Positions 15,107 through 23,236 of a DNA stretch of 39,907 nt are shown here, piece after piece. Origin of the DNA: Caldifarciminota bacterium (GTDB lineage: Bacteria; Hydrothermota; Hydrothermia; B15-G9; WFZT01); contig WFZT01000051.1 of the NCBI GenBank assembly GCA_015489415.1, positions 1-39,907 of the forward strand. The letters are read 5' to 3'. Under the pieces are notes generated by a model that searched no databases, had not been told where the DNA came from, and worked only from the letters and a program-made list of their open reading frames with translations. A program made the translations under genes and the position numbers. Positions within the stretch are counted from its first letter, which is position 1; each line of letters begins with the position of its first letter.

Positions 15107-16726
15107 TTATTCTTTATCCTTATGGAGCAATTCATCCTTTAGAAATTTTACAAGTTCATTATCGATCGGACTTGTTAAATCACTCAATAAATATGTAGGC
15201 TCAAAGAATCTTTTGTAGGCTTCTCTTAAATTTTCTATAAGAGGCCAAAATTTTGAATTTTTCAAATAGTTTGTTTGTAATTCATCCACAAGTACCTTGC
15301 ACTTTTTCGATAGCCATGACACGAAATCCGTTCTTTTAACTTTATAACCACCGATAAATTTCCTCCTCTCAAGATATTTCTCCTTTTCTATCTTAATTTC
15401 TCTTGCTACCTCATTGACCATTCTGGAAAGATTCTGATTTTGGTAATTACTGGCAAAATTAGATATCTCTCCTATCAAATTAAAAAACTCTTTCAACCGC
15501 GCCTCCCTATTATCTTTTTCAAAAGAATTGAGCTCTTTTAAAAACTCGTCCATTAACTTAAGGATTGCCTCTACATCACCTCTTAATTTTAAAATTTCCC
15601 TTCTCTCTCGTTTTATTTTGCTCCTGAGGTCTATTAAACCATTAAAATCTTCAGCAAGTTTTAACAACGAGGAAAAATATGAAAACCCCCTCTCAAGGGC
15701 AATATTTTTCATGAGCTCAAAATTACTTGGGGAAAGAGTATCTTTGAGCTCATTGAAAGCATAGGGACTCAAAAATATGAAAGCGGTGGATAGCAAATTC
15801 TCCTTATCAACTTTTTTTGTGAGGTCTGTTTCAGGTGGTTTCAGATAGGGAAAATCTTTACTATTCTCAACAAAATAGCGTGTAGATTTCATGAGCTCTT
15901 CTCCAGGAATTAAGGAGAAAAAGGACATACTATAAAGTAATTCATAAGCTGAATATTCTGACAATTTGAATTTTCTCACTAACATTTCACTTGCCTTTTT
16001 CAAATTTGAGAAAAATACATGTAAATAGTTATCTACCGGTGTTCCTACGAGATGATATGAGTATTTCCAGAAATCAAAAAGTTTAACAGAATCTTCACTT
16101 TCCTCCAAAGACAAAATGTCCATTGTTTTGATAGCTTTGTAAATTGGGTCATCCGAAATGCAATGGTCATGAGAAATTTTAATCTCTATCTTTGAAACAA
16201 GGTCCTGTCCTATTATCGATAATAAATCCTGGGGAAAATCATTTAAAATCGCATTTATTTTCTGGAAATCACCTTTAATAATCAGGGGAGGTAGCTGTTT
16301 TTTCTCGTTAATCAGGCCAACAATCTTCTGCGGCATCCATCCTGCATATTTATGAAAAATCTCAACTACTGACGTTGCCTGGTTCCTGTCTTTACCGAGT
16401 ATTTCCTCCTCTTTTGACGAATTGAAGAAAAACGATATCGAGTTTTTTCTATAATCTTTGGTTATAGAAATTCGCTCCACGTGATTTAGAACATCTTTAT
16501 AAAGCAAATCGTCCATTTTCGTGAAAACGTTTTCAATGATGGGAGCAGAAATTTTGTTTAATCCATATACAAGGGCATCAAAAATTCCGATATCAATCTC
16601 TCGGTTTATGTCTGGTATTCCCACCTTCGCGACCAATACAGAAAATGTCTTATGGTAACTGTCATCAGCTACAACATAGTTGCTCAATATCTGGTATAGA
16701 TTTTTAAATGTCTGAAAATTTTTCAT
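15107..16726 (-). CDS. Large helical protein of unknown function, partner of the dynamin-like GTPase
   Basis: 539 residues with no motif I recognise. The composition (many Lys, Glu, Leu, Ser) and long stretches free of Pro and Gly predict an almost wholly alpha-helical protein. The region around residues 365-460 (SKIKRERREILKLRGDVEA, LMDEFLKELNSFEKDNREAR, REIKIEKEKYLERRKF) has a coiled-coil pattern. There is no signal peptide and no clear membrane segment. Its start overlaps the stop of the upstream GTPase gene by four bases (ATGA), indicating translational coupling and probably a stoichiometric complex. Several bacterial dynamin-like proteins work in pairs with a second, often helical, protein. 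That it plays such a role here, as membrane-remodelling partner or effector, is inference. Confidence 0.7.
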   Translation of the reverse strand: MKNFQTFKNLYQILSNYVVADDSYHKTFSVLVAKVGIPDINREIDIGIFDALVYGLNKISAPIIENVFTKMDDLLYKDVLNHVERISITKDYRKNSISFFFNSSKEEEILGKDRNQATSVVEIFHKYAGWMPQKIVGLINEKKQLPPLIIKGDFQKINAILNDFPQDLLSIIGQDLVSKIEIKISHDHCISDDPIYKAIKTMDILSLEESEDSVKLFDFWKYSYHLVGTPVDNYLHVFFSNLKKASEMLVRKFKLSEYSAYELLYSMSFFSLIPGEELMKSTRYFVENSKDFPYLKPPETDLTKKVDKENLLSTAFIFLSPYAFNELKDTLSPSNFELMKNIALERGFSYFSSLLKLAEDFNGLIDLRSKIKRERREILKLRGDVEAILKLMDEFLKELNSFEKDNREARLKEFFNLIGEISNFASNYQNQNLSRMVNEVAREIKIEKEKYLERRKFIGGYKVKRTDFVSWLSKKCKVLVDELQTNYLKNSKFWPLIENLREAYKRFFEPTYLLSDLTSPIDNELVKFLKDELLHKDKE

Positions 16727-18708
16727 GAAATAAGCTCAATCCCTAAAGATTCTGAGAAAAGTTCAATCTCCTTTTGTAGCTTTTCTTTCTCCTTTTTTAT
16801 GTCGTTGATTATAGACTTATTCTTTTTGTAGTCTGAATAGGCAACATCTGTAAACTCGGAAATAGTTGTCAGAATTTCATCCCTGATTTCTTCAAGAGAT
16901 GATTCTATATCCTTTATGATACTGTCGTTTATCGATGTGAGTAATTCAGACACCACTTTGCGAATATCTCTGATTTTTTCTGCCTTCTCTCGCTCAAAGA
17001 ACCTTTTAGGTGGAGGGGAGATAAATGCATCATAGACAAAGAAGAGAAGAGCTCCACCCATCCCTAAAAACCCTAAATATTTCAAAAAACCCAAATTTCC
17101 AATCAAGGGTATATGAACTGAACCAGCCTTTATTAAAATTACAGAAATCAACAATGTGAGAAAAAATTTTGGATCGGACAAAGAATTTAAAATTCGTCGA
17201 ATTATATCTATTTTCGGAGACTTAAATCCACTAAAACGCATAAGATCAATGTCTTTCAAATCATCTACAAAAGATGGAGATAATACATATCCATCAATTA
17301 CGTCAAATATCTCATACAGCAACTCCTGCATTCTATCATCTGGCAAATTGATTTTTCTACTAAGAACTTTTTCTATCTGTGCTTTTAAAGAATTTTTAGT
17401 GTCTGCAAACTCAGTTTGTAAAGTCATCTCCAATCTGTTAGATAGTTGTTGTAACACTGTATCCAACTCCGAGAGGTATTGTTTAAATTGAGATTCATTG
17501 TTAGCCATCATAAGGCTTGAAATTTTACCCTCTATTTCGTTTCGATGCTCCCTTATTATATCTTTTGCTCTCAATTTGATTCCCCTTAATTCCGATTTGC
17601 CAACTTGGGATAAGTCCACTTTTATCGTCTTTTTGCCTGCAGATGGTTTATTTTTCTCGATTTCATTACTGATGTCATTGACAAATTTATTTAAGAAAGA
17701 GACAAGGTCCACGAGACTATTCCTGATCTCATATATTTTCTTTTTAAACAATTCAGGTTTCTGCTGTTGCTTTTTAGGGATAGGAGACATCCTCTCTTCC
17801 ACAAAATTTATGATAGTCTCACGCAATTGAGATATATTTGTCCCATCCTTATTTGATACAAACACACTTCTCACTGGTATCCATTTTGCAATAGAGGGCA
17901 AATGTTCCTTGGCAAGTTCCTTTGCTTTCTCTATGATTTCCTCTTCGTCCTTGCAATCGGTGTAAACAACGGATTCTTTTGCTTCATCAAAGAAGGTAAA
18001 AACTGGTATCATAGGTATATTTTTAATTCCAGCAATAACTGGCTCTACGGCTCGTCCCGCTTTATCGATCTCTGTCATTTTTATAACAACAAGTATAAAA
18101 TCCATTAGTTCTAATGTCTCTCTCGTTAACACCTTATCTTTGAAATACCGTCCACCTATACCTGGCATATCAACAATTGCAATATTATTACGGGCAAAAA
18201 GAACACTGAAACCTTTAATTGCCGGTAATTCTAAATGATAGTAGTCTATAATAGAGGTGTCTTCATCTGGCTCAATCGAGGTAGAGGGTCCTACACTTTC
18301 AACTAATTCTTTTAATGAAATCTCCTCCTTATCCTTTGTTGTTTTAACTATATATGCACGTGGAAAACTCAATCTCTCTTTAAAGTCCACACGAGTTATT
18401 TTGGACGTGACTATACCTTCTCCTTCTGGTAAGCCATAATCTTGAGGTATGGAGAATATTCTGTTTAAAAGGGCCGTTTTCCCGTGAGAGTATCTGCCTA
18501 TAAGACCAACAGATACTGGAGAGTTCAGTGCATCTATAACAATGTCAATTTTCTTAGACAATTTTGGGATATAAATATCATCGAATTTCCGTTTCAAGTC
18601 TTCGAACTCTTCTGATTCGAATGATAATCTCTGAATTAGAGCGGTAACGCCTTTTCTAAATTCCTGAATATTTTGATCAAGCTCTTTGGTTTTTTCTTTA
18701 ATATTCAT
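16723..18708 (-). CDS. Bacterial dynamin-like GTPase with membrane-inserting hairpin
   Basis: 661 residues. The GTPase domain follows an N-terminal helical region. G1 is GRYSHGKT at 71-78, a G2 candidate Thr is at 101 in GIVTSKITR, and G3 is DMPG at 180-183. G4 is degenerate (TFFD at 238-241 instead of T/NKxD), and SNKDG at 285-289 could serve G5. Helical stalk sequence follows (310-510). A hydrophobic hairpin at ~515-562 (FFLTLLISVILIKAGSV ... LGFLGMGGALLFFVYDAF) is flanked by basic residues, as in the paddle or membrane-insertion segment of bacterial dynamin-like proteins. A second coiled helix closes the protein (570-661). This order fits membrane remodelling, fusion or membrane-damage sensing. 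A ribosome binding site AAGGAGGG precedes the ATG. It is coupled to the 539-residue partner downstream, with a trypsin-like protease gene 90 bases upstream on the same strand. Confidence 0.82.
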   Translation of the reverse strand: MNIKEKTKELDQNIQEFRKGVTALIQRLSFESEEFEDLKRKFDDIYIPKLSKKIDIVIDALNSPVSVGLIGRYSHGKTALLNRIFSIPQDYGLPEGEGIVTSKITRVDFKERLSFPRAYIVKTTKDKEEISLKELVESVGPSTSIEPDEDTSIIDYYHLELPAIKGFSVLFARNNIAIVDMPGIGGRYFKDKVLTRETLELMDFILVVIKMTEIDKAGRAVEPVIAGIKNIPMIPVFTFFDEAKESVVYTDCKDEEEIIEKAKELAKEHLPSIAKWIPVRSVFVSNKDGTNISQLRETIINFVEERMSPIPKKQQQKPELFKKKIYEIRNSLVDLVSFLNKFVNDISNEIEKNKPSAGKKTIKVDLSQVGKSELRGIKLRAKDIIREHRNEIEGKISSLMMANNESQFKQYLSELDTVLQQLSNRLEMTLQTEFADTKNSLKAQIEKVLSRKINLPDDRMQELLYEIFDVIDGYVLSPSFVDDLKDIDLMRFSGFKSPKIDIIRRILNSLSDPKFFLTLLISVILIKAGSVHIPLIGNLGFLKYLGFLGMGGALLFFVYDAFISPPPKRFFEREKAEKIRDIRKVVSELLTSINDSIIKDIESSLEEIRDEILTTISEFTDVAYSDYKKNKSIINDIKKEKEKLQKEIELFSESLGIELIS

Positions 18709-18798
18709 AATCCCTCCTTATTACTGTGCTAATTTTAATACAGAAAAATTTTTAATTGCAAGGCAGGATTTTCTTTAAAAATTTTTAGTCATTTTAAT

Positions 18799-19650
18799 TC
18801 ACTTAAAAAGATTTCTTAAGAATTTACTTATTTCTTTTGGCTTAGTGGGAAGTAGTACAAAATTCCAATCATCCACTTCTTTTAAAATTTCAGGTGAGGA
18901 AATAGCAAAATTCAAACCTTCACTAATATTTTTCCGTATTCCCCAAGTATTCATCCCTACTACTCGTCCAAATTCATCCATAAGAGGCCCCCCGGAATTA
19001 CCTGGATTTATTGCTGCATCAGTTTGGATATAAGTCCCTTTAAACTCTGGTATTTTTAACACATTCGAGACAATACCTTCAGTAAAAGAAAATTCCAGAG
19101 AGTACGGATGTCCCATTGCGAAAACTTTTTCTCCCACTTTTGGGTATTCATTAGATAAAATTAACACCGGATAATCACCGATCTTTCCATCTACAATAAG
19201 AACTGCTATGTCTTTTAGAGATTTATTAATAAATATCCTAGTCACAGGTATACTATCCCTTCTATCATAAGGACTAATGAATACCTTATATTCTGAGAAT
19301 TTAGGCACAGAATGTTTTTCCGAATAAATTAGTTTCTCAAACCCCAGCACATGCATATTGGTTAAAACCACATACTGTCCATTTGCATAATTTATAAAGA
19401 ATCCAGAGCCTAATACACTGTAAGCTTTCTTGCTCAAACCAAAGAATTTTGATTCTTTGCAGTAACACTTCACAACTACAGTGGATTTTTTGACTACTTT
19501 TGCAAGCTCCTCTGGAGAAAAAGGCTTTTCTGATCGTACCTTTTCAACTTGTTTCTTCTCTTTATGTTGCTCATTTGAGCAGCTTACAGAATATGTGTAA
19601 ATAAACAACAGAGAAATTGAAATCAACACCCCTTTTTTCAACATCCTCAT
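18799..19650 (-). CDS. HtrA-like trypsin-family serine protease, probable lipoprotein, no PDZ domain
   Basis: 283 residues. The N-terminus MRMLKKGVLISISLLFIYTYSV runs to Cys24 (SVSC, an imperfect lipobox), suggesting export and lipid anchoring. The chymotrypsin-fold catalytic triad is clear: His100 in VVLTNMHVL, Asp147 in NKSLKDIAVLIV and Ser219 in AAINPGNSGGPL. FAMGHPYSLEFSFTEGIVS is the HtrA/DegP strand preceding the active serine. The protein ends soon after the protease domain, so the PDZ domains of classical HtrA are missing. GGAGGG lies just upstream, and two ATGs six bases apart are possible starts. It lies on the same strand as the dynamin-like pair (90-base gap) and diverges from the DUF1232 gene. 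Confidence 0.85.
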   Translation of the reverse strand: MRMLKKGVLISISLLFIYTYSVSCSNEQHKEKKQVEKVRSEKPFSPEELAKVVKKSTVVVKCYCKESKFFGLSKKAYSVLGSGFFINYANGQYVVLTNMHVLGFEKLIYSEKHSVPKFSEYKVFISPYDRRDSIPVTRIFINKSLKDIAVLIVDGKIGDYPVLILSNEYPKVGEKVFAMGHPYSLEFSFTEGIVSNVLKIPEFKGTYIQTDAAINPGNSGGPLMDEFGRVVGMNTWGIRKNISEGLNFAISSPEILKEVDDWNFVLLPTKPKEISKFLRNLFK

Positions 19651-19748
19651 TTTACCCTCCTTTCTTCATATTAGAAGTGTTAAACTTTATTTTATAGCAT
19701 TTTGAAAATATATGGAATAAAATATGGATAACTTAGCTTAATCTCAAG

Positions 19749-19808
19749 TTTGACATGTGCGGCGAATTTTTGTCGCAATATTGCGAATTTTTAAATTTGG
19801 ATGTCAAA
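19749..19808. promoter_or_regulatory. Nested palindromes between divergent genes, candidate operator
   Basis: The outer arms TTTGACAT (19749-19756) and ATGTCAAA (19801-19808) surround a perfect 12-bp palindrome CGCAATATTGCG (19774-19785), whose centre is within about one base of the outer centre. GCGAATTTTT also occurs twice as a direct repeat (19762-19771 and 19783-19792). On the minus strand the right arm supplies a TTGACA that could be a -35 for the protease gene. Confidence 0.5.
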
Positions 19809-19904
19809 GTAGTGGTACGCGTAAAATGATTGAATATCAATGGTTTTGGGAGATAGTGTCAAAGTTGAGTTAATATAAACTTTAGATTGAAAAGGGGGTA
19901 AATT

Positions 19905-20309
19905 ATGAGAAAGATAAACGATGAAGAGGCAAAGAAGATTCTAAATCAAGAATCAAAAAAGATAACGGAGGACGAACTAAGGAAGATATTGGAGAAGCAG
20001 AGACAAATAGAGGATAAATTCACTTCATCGGGGCCGTTGGGGAAATATGTTGAGGATGCAAAGCTACTTATCTCAATCATTAAAGATTATTTTAACGGTA
20101 GCTACAAGGATATTCCGTGGCATTCAATAACAGCAATTGCGGCAGCATTATTATACGTGCTGAATCCCTTAGATGTAATTCCAGATTTCATTCCTGTCAT
20201 AGGGCTATTAGACGATGCAACAGTTGTAGCAATCTGTCTAAAACTTATAGAGCAAGATTTACAGAAATACAAGGATTGGAAACTTAAACATATAGGGGAT
20301 TCTTTTTGA
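19905..20309 (+). CDS. DUF1232 (YkvA-like) membrane protein
   Basis: 134 residues. The first ~45 are a charged helix (KITEDELRKILEKQRQIEDK). The core, about residues 75-115, is the DUF1232 signature: AAALLYVLNPLDVIPDFIPV followed by IGLLDDATVVAICLKLIE, with the conserved N/S-P-x-D-x-x-P-D and D-D pairs. The family is small, hydrophobic and membrane-associated, and its biochemical role is not established. An AAGGGGGT binding site precedes the ATG. It is transcribed divergently from the protease/dynamin genes, sharing a 254-base regulatory region that contains a nested palindrome, so co-regulation is possible but unproven. Confidence 0.85.
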   Translation: MRKINDEEAKKILNQESKKITEDELRKILEKQRQIEDKFTSSGPLGKYVEDAKLLISIIKDYFNGSYKDIPWHSITAIAAALLYVLNPLDVIPDFIPVIGLLDDATVVAICLKLIEQDLQKYKDWKLKHIGDSF

Positions 20310-20711
20310 AAATTTCTTGATCATAGTTTCTTAAGAAAATATCGGATAATCAATAAAGGGTTAAGGATATCACCTTTTTCATACTATCTTTATAATTTGC
20401 TTTGATTTTCTCTTTAGGGTCTCTAATCTCTTAAATGCGGGCCCTTTGAATATCTAAGTCCTGTTATTGAAACCTTCCCTTGACATTCATTATGGTATCT
20501 TTTTTAAATAAATTATCCTAAGACTCTAATTTTTTCGAGTCGCCCATTGACTCAAAATTTCACTTGAGAAATACAATAATTATATTATATCTCCCATCAA
20601 ATCTTACTTCAAAATGAGACTTTAATAAAGGTCATCTAATAAAGATTATCTTTAAATTCCCCCGATCTTGGTAAATAATCATTCTACCGAATAAAGAAGG
20701 AGGAAATGAGT
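20310..20711. other. AT-rich intergenic region upstream of the propeller lipoprotein
   Basis: No gene is seen. TTGACA at 20480-20485 with TTAAAT 18 bases later (20504-20509) could be a promoter but is about 200 bases from the next start, so it is weakly supported. AGGAGG at 20698-20703 is the ribosome binding site of the next gene. Confidence 0.45.
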
Positions 20712-21809
20712 GTGAGGAAAGTTTTACTATTTGTTGTGCTTATACTCTCATCGTGCAATCGTTCTCCTGAGAATTTAACCTCAATGTTCAGGGGCAGTTT
20801 ACAGCACACTGGTGTCTATAATTCCAAACCAATCAAAGAGTTTCACAACGTTGTATGGAAAATTAATATAAATGTTCCCATGATTTTTTCTCCCATTATC
20901 AGCAGAGGGAATCTGTATCTTGGCGGATATGACAATTCTCTTTACGAAATTGATGCCAGAAAAGGTAAGATAAAATGGGAATTCAAAACGGATTCGCCTG
21001 TTTTATCTACGCCCGCAGAAACAGATAATAGAGTTTACTTTGGAACCCTTTGGGGTAGCTTTATTGCTATAGACACACATAAAGGAAAAGAAATATGGCG
21101 ATTTGAGACCAGAGGTGCTATTTTCTCCTCACCTGCTGTTTACAACTGGATCGTGTACTTTGGCAGTTACGATGGTCATCTTTATGCACTCGATGCAAAA
21201 AGCGGGAAAGAGATATGGAATGCAGCCTATGGTGGATTGATTTTCTCGTCACCTGCTGTCTATGGTGGAGTGGTTTACTATGGCGGACGAGACGGCGTCT
21301 TCTATGCCCTTGATGCTAACACTGGCAAACTCAAATGGAGCTATCAGACCCACGGTCAGATATACTCTTCTCCGGCGATCTGCGACAGTATTGTCTATTT
21401 TGGAAGTCTGGACGGGAATCTTTACGCAGTTACAACAAACGGCAAATTCAAATGGAGTTTCAAAACCGGAGGCCCGATCTTCTCTTCTCCAGCAGTTTCA
21501 AACAATTCCGTTTATTTCGGAAGCAGCGACAGCACTCTCTATGCACTTAATTCGGGAGATGGCAAGCTCGTATGGAAATTCAAAACCAGGGGCAAAATTG
21601 TATCCTCCCCCTCAATCGCCGATGGAATTGTTTATTTCGGTAGCAACGATGGATATATCTATGCTATTGATTCAAAAACTGGTAACGAGATATGGAAATT
21701 CAAAGCCGGTGCTCCTGTAACCTCTTCTCCTGCCATATATAGAGGCATCATTTATTTTGGCAGTCATAACGTTAATAAAAACATTCATTTTTTGTATGCA
21801 GTGAAGTAA
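20712..21809 (+). CDS. PQQ-type beta-propeller lipoprotein (BamB-like fold)
   Basis: About 365 residues. ATG 20706 is only two bases from AGGAGG (20698-20703), while GTG 20712 is eight bases away and is preferred. The N-terminus RKVLLFVVLILSSC ends in a good lipobox. The mature part is eight consecutive ~40-residue units near FKTxGxIxSSPAVxxxxVYFGSxDGxLYALDxxTGKxxW, the PQQ-enzyme/quinoprotein repeat, so a closed eight-bladed propeller is expected. The first and last units are the most diverged, as usual where blades close. There is no calcium/PQQ-site evidence of a dehydrogenase. A structural, binding or outer-membrane-assembly role like BamB is possible, but stand-alone lipoproteins of this kind have varied functions. 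It is monocistronic in appearance. Confidence 0.85.
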   Translation: MRKVLLFVVLILSSCNRSPENLTSMFRGSLQHTGVYNSKPIKEFHNVVWKININVPMIFSPIISRGNLYLGGYDNSLYEIDARKGKIKWEFKTDSPVLSTPAETDNRVYFGTLWGSFIAIDTHKGKEIWRFETRGAIFSSPAVYNWIVYFGSYDGHLYALDAKSGKEIWNAAYGGLIFSSPAVYGGVVYYGGRDGVFYALDANTGKLKWSYQTHGQIYSSPAICDSIVYFGSLDGNLYAVTTNGKFKWSFKTGGPIFSSPAVSNNSVYFGSSDSTLYALNSGDGKLVWKFKTRGKIVSSPSIADGIVYFGSNDGYIYAIDSKTGNEIWKFKAGAPVTSSPAIYRGIIYFGSHNVNKNIHFLYAVK

Positions 21810-22138
21810 ATCTTCCATTTTGCAGATGCAATAATTCACTATCCTGCTCTCGAATTCCCTCAAAATTTGCAAAAATGGTCCCTTAAGGTATTCGTTTTGG
21901 TACCTTGTGCCATTGTAAAAAGGCCTCTAAATTCTGAGTATGGAAAATTCGATAGAGCACAACAAATCCACCGATCCTGAAAGAAAAGAAACCATATACT
22001 TAATAAAGATCAAGTCAATATACACAGTCCAGGTTACCGAGCAAAAAGAACAAAAATCCAAAGATGATGATGTTTTTATTTCAAAACCTGAGGGGTGTGT
22101 TAAATGAAGGCATTGTCAAAGTCAATGCTGGTGGAGCT

Positions 22139-22231
22139 TGTTCGAATATTTCCAACAAAATAGCCCTTTCCCCGCATAAATACTTGCGGGGAGAGGATAA
22201 AAGGAGAGGGACAACATAATTCAAATTTTTC
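22139..22231. repeat. Dispersed repeat copy B (paired with 9639-9731), contains a hairpin
   Basis: It shares the same ordered blocks as 9639-9731. Within it, CCCCGCA (22170-22176) pairs perfectly with TGCGGGG (22185-22191) around an 8-base loop, so copy B looks like the less decayed form. Confidence 0.5.
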
Positions 22232-22327
22232 GTATAAAATGAGTAATTGAACTCACATTTGTCTACCCAGTGACAGAATGTCTTTATCTTAAATTTCAAT
22301 TTTCAAGCAGAATGCCCCCTCCCAAAA

Positions 22328-22360
22328 CCCTCCCCCACTTGCTTTGCAAGTCGGGGAGGG
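22328..22360. repeat. GC-rich hairpin, related to the one at 25792-25824
   Basis: CCCTCCCCCACTTGC (22328-22342) pairs with GCAAGTCGGGGAGGG (22346-22360) around TTT, with one mismatch. The 15-base left arm is identical to 25792-25806. Confidence 0.65.
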
Positions 22361-22387
22361 AAACTTAGATCAGTTCTTGCAGACTCA

Positions 22388-23029
22388 TTATGGTATGCAT
22401 TTACCCGTGGAGGACTATTTGCCGATGCTCAATGGGGACATTTCAACTGGAAATGGCCGTTCACAGATGCCTACTTCCTCATAGTCCTCTGTTGATTCGT
22501 TTGGAGTTGATATTAGCCCACCTGTCATAGATTCAATGACTGTCTGGAGTGACACGAGCTGCTTCTTTTGCCCCTATGAGAAACACGCATGGATAACTGA
22601 CAGTCTGAGCGGCGTGCAAAATGCTGGCTCTTTTACGCCATTGACGGATAGAACTATGATTCGACTCAGATGAATGAGTTATATAGCGGCTGGATAGGCG
22701 AAATCCCGGCATTTTCAGATTCTGCGAACCACTCGATTTCACACTTTGTCCGTGCCAATGATAGTGCACAGTCACCCAATTCCGGCCTGTCTGACACAGT
22801 CTCGTTAGAAATCATATCCATCAAAGTGGACGTTTAGCCCTCGATGTATGCAGTTGCTCACCGATCCCCAGTTGCAACGACAATCATCTTAGAGGTTAAA
22901 ACTCCTTCCTCGACGCCATACAGATTGAAGATTTACTCGCCGGATGGACGACTTGTTAATCTAAAAGGCGGCTTTCTGAGCAGGGGATACAGCAACCTCA
23001 TGGTGAATTTGGACACAAATGGTGCTTAA
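22388..23029 (+). pseudogene. Decayed secreted protein, C-terminal region with sorting-domain remnant (copy 1)
   Basis: The reading can be followed only by changing frame. LWYAFTRGGLFADAQWGHFN leads to a stop at 22493-22495. A second stretch (DISPPVIDSMTVWSDTSCFF ... ITDSLSGVQNA) then needs a frameshift near 22620, hits a TAG at 22649-22651, and continues as NYDSTQMNELYSGWIGEIPA and [20 protein letters not shown] to a TAG at 22835-22837. The end (TPSSTPYRLKIYSPDGRLVN, GGFLSRGYSNLMVNLDTNGA) is a Por/FlgD-like C-terminal sorting domain cut by a TAA at 23027. It is related to the fragment at 24465-24844. At least four lesions show the gene is dead. The catalytic or main domain, if any, is not recognisable. 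Confidence 0.75.
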
Positions 23030-23236
23030 ATGACTGTTCTGAACATGAAATTCGTGACGAAACTCGCAAGTTCGTGATTGTAAATTGAGAAAGTGGCCTG
23101 AATCGCTTCAGGCGTGAGTTTTTCGGATATTCGAGGTGGAGCAACTCCCCTTGTTCGCAATGACGAGAGGCGTGAGGTTGAAAGGGAGTGATCCAGGCCT
23201 GATAATATGCGAAATTTCAGTAAGGAGGGCGCTGAT

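Larger units (their letters stand above)
21810..22387. other. Gene-free region with a dispersed repeat and a hairpin
   Basis: No intact gene is seen. It holds repeat copy B (22139-22231) and a GC-rich hairpin (22328-22360) whose left arm is identical to that of the hairpin at 25792. Confidence 0.55.

Noticed and set aside
22081-22299. Minus-strand open frame of 72 codons
   Set aside because: It is a translation of dispersed repeat copy B. The matching frame in copy A is not conserved at the protein level.
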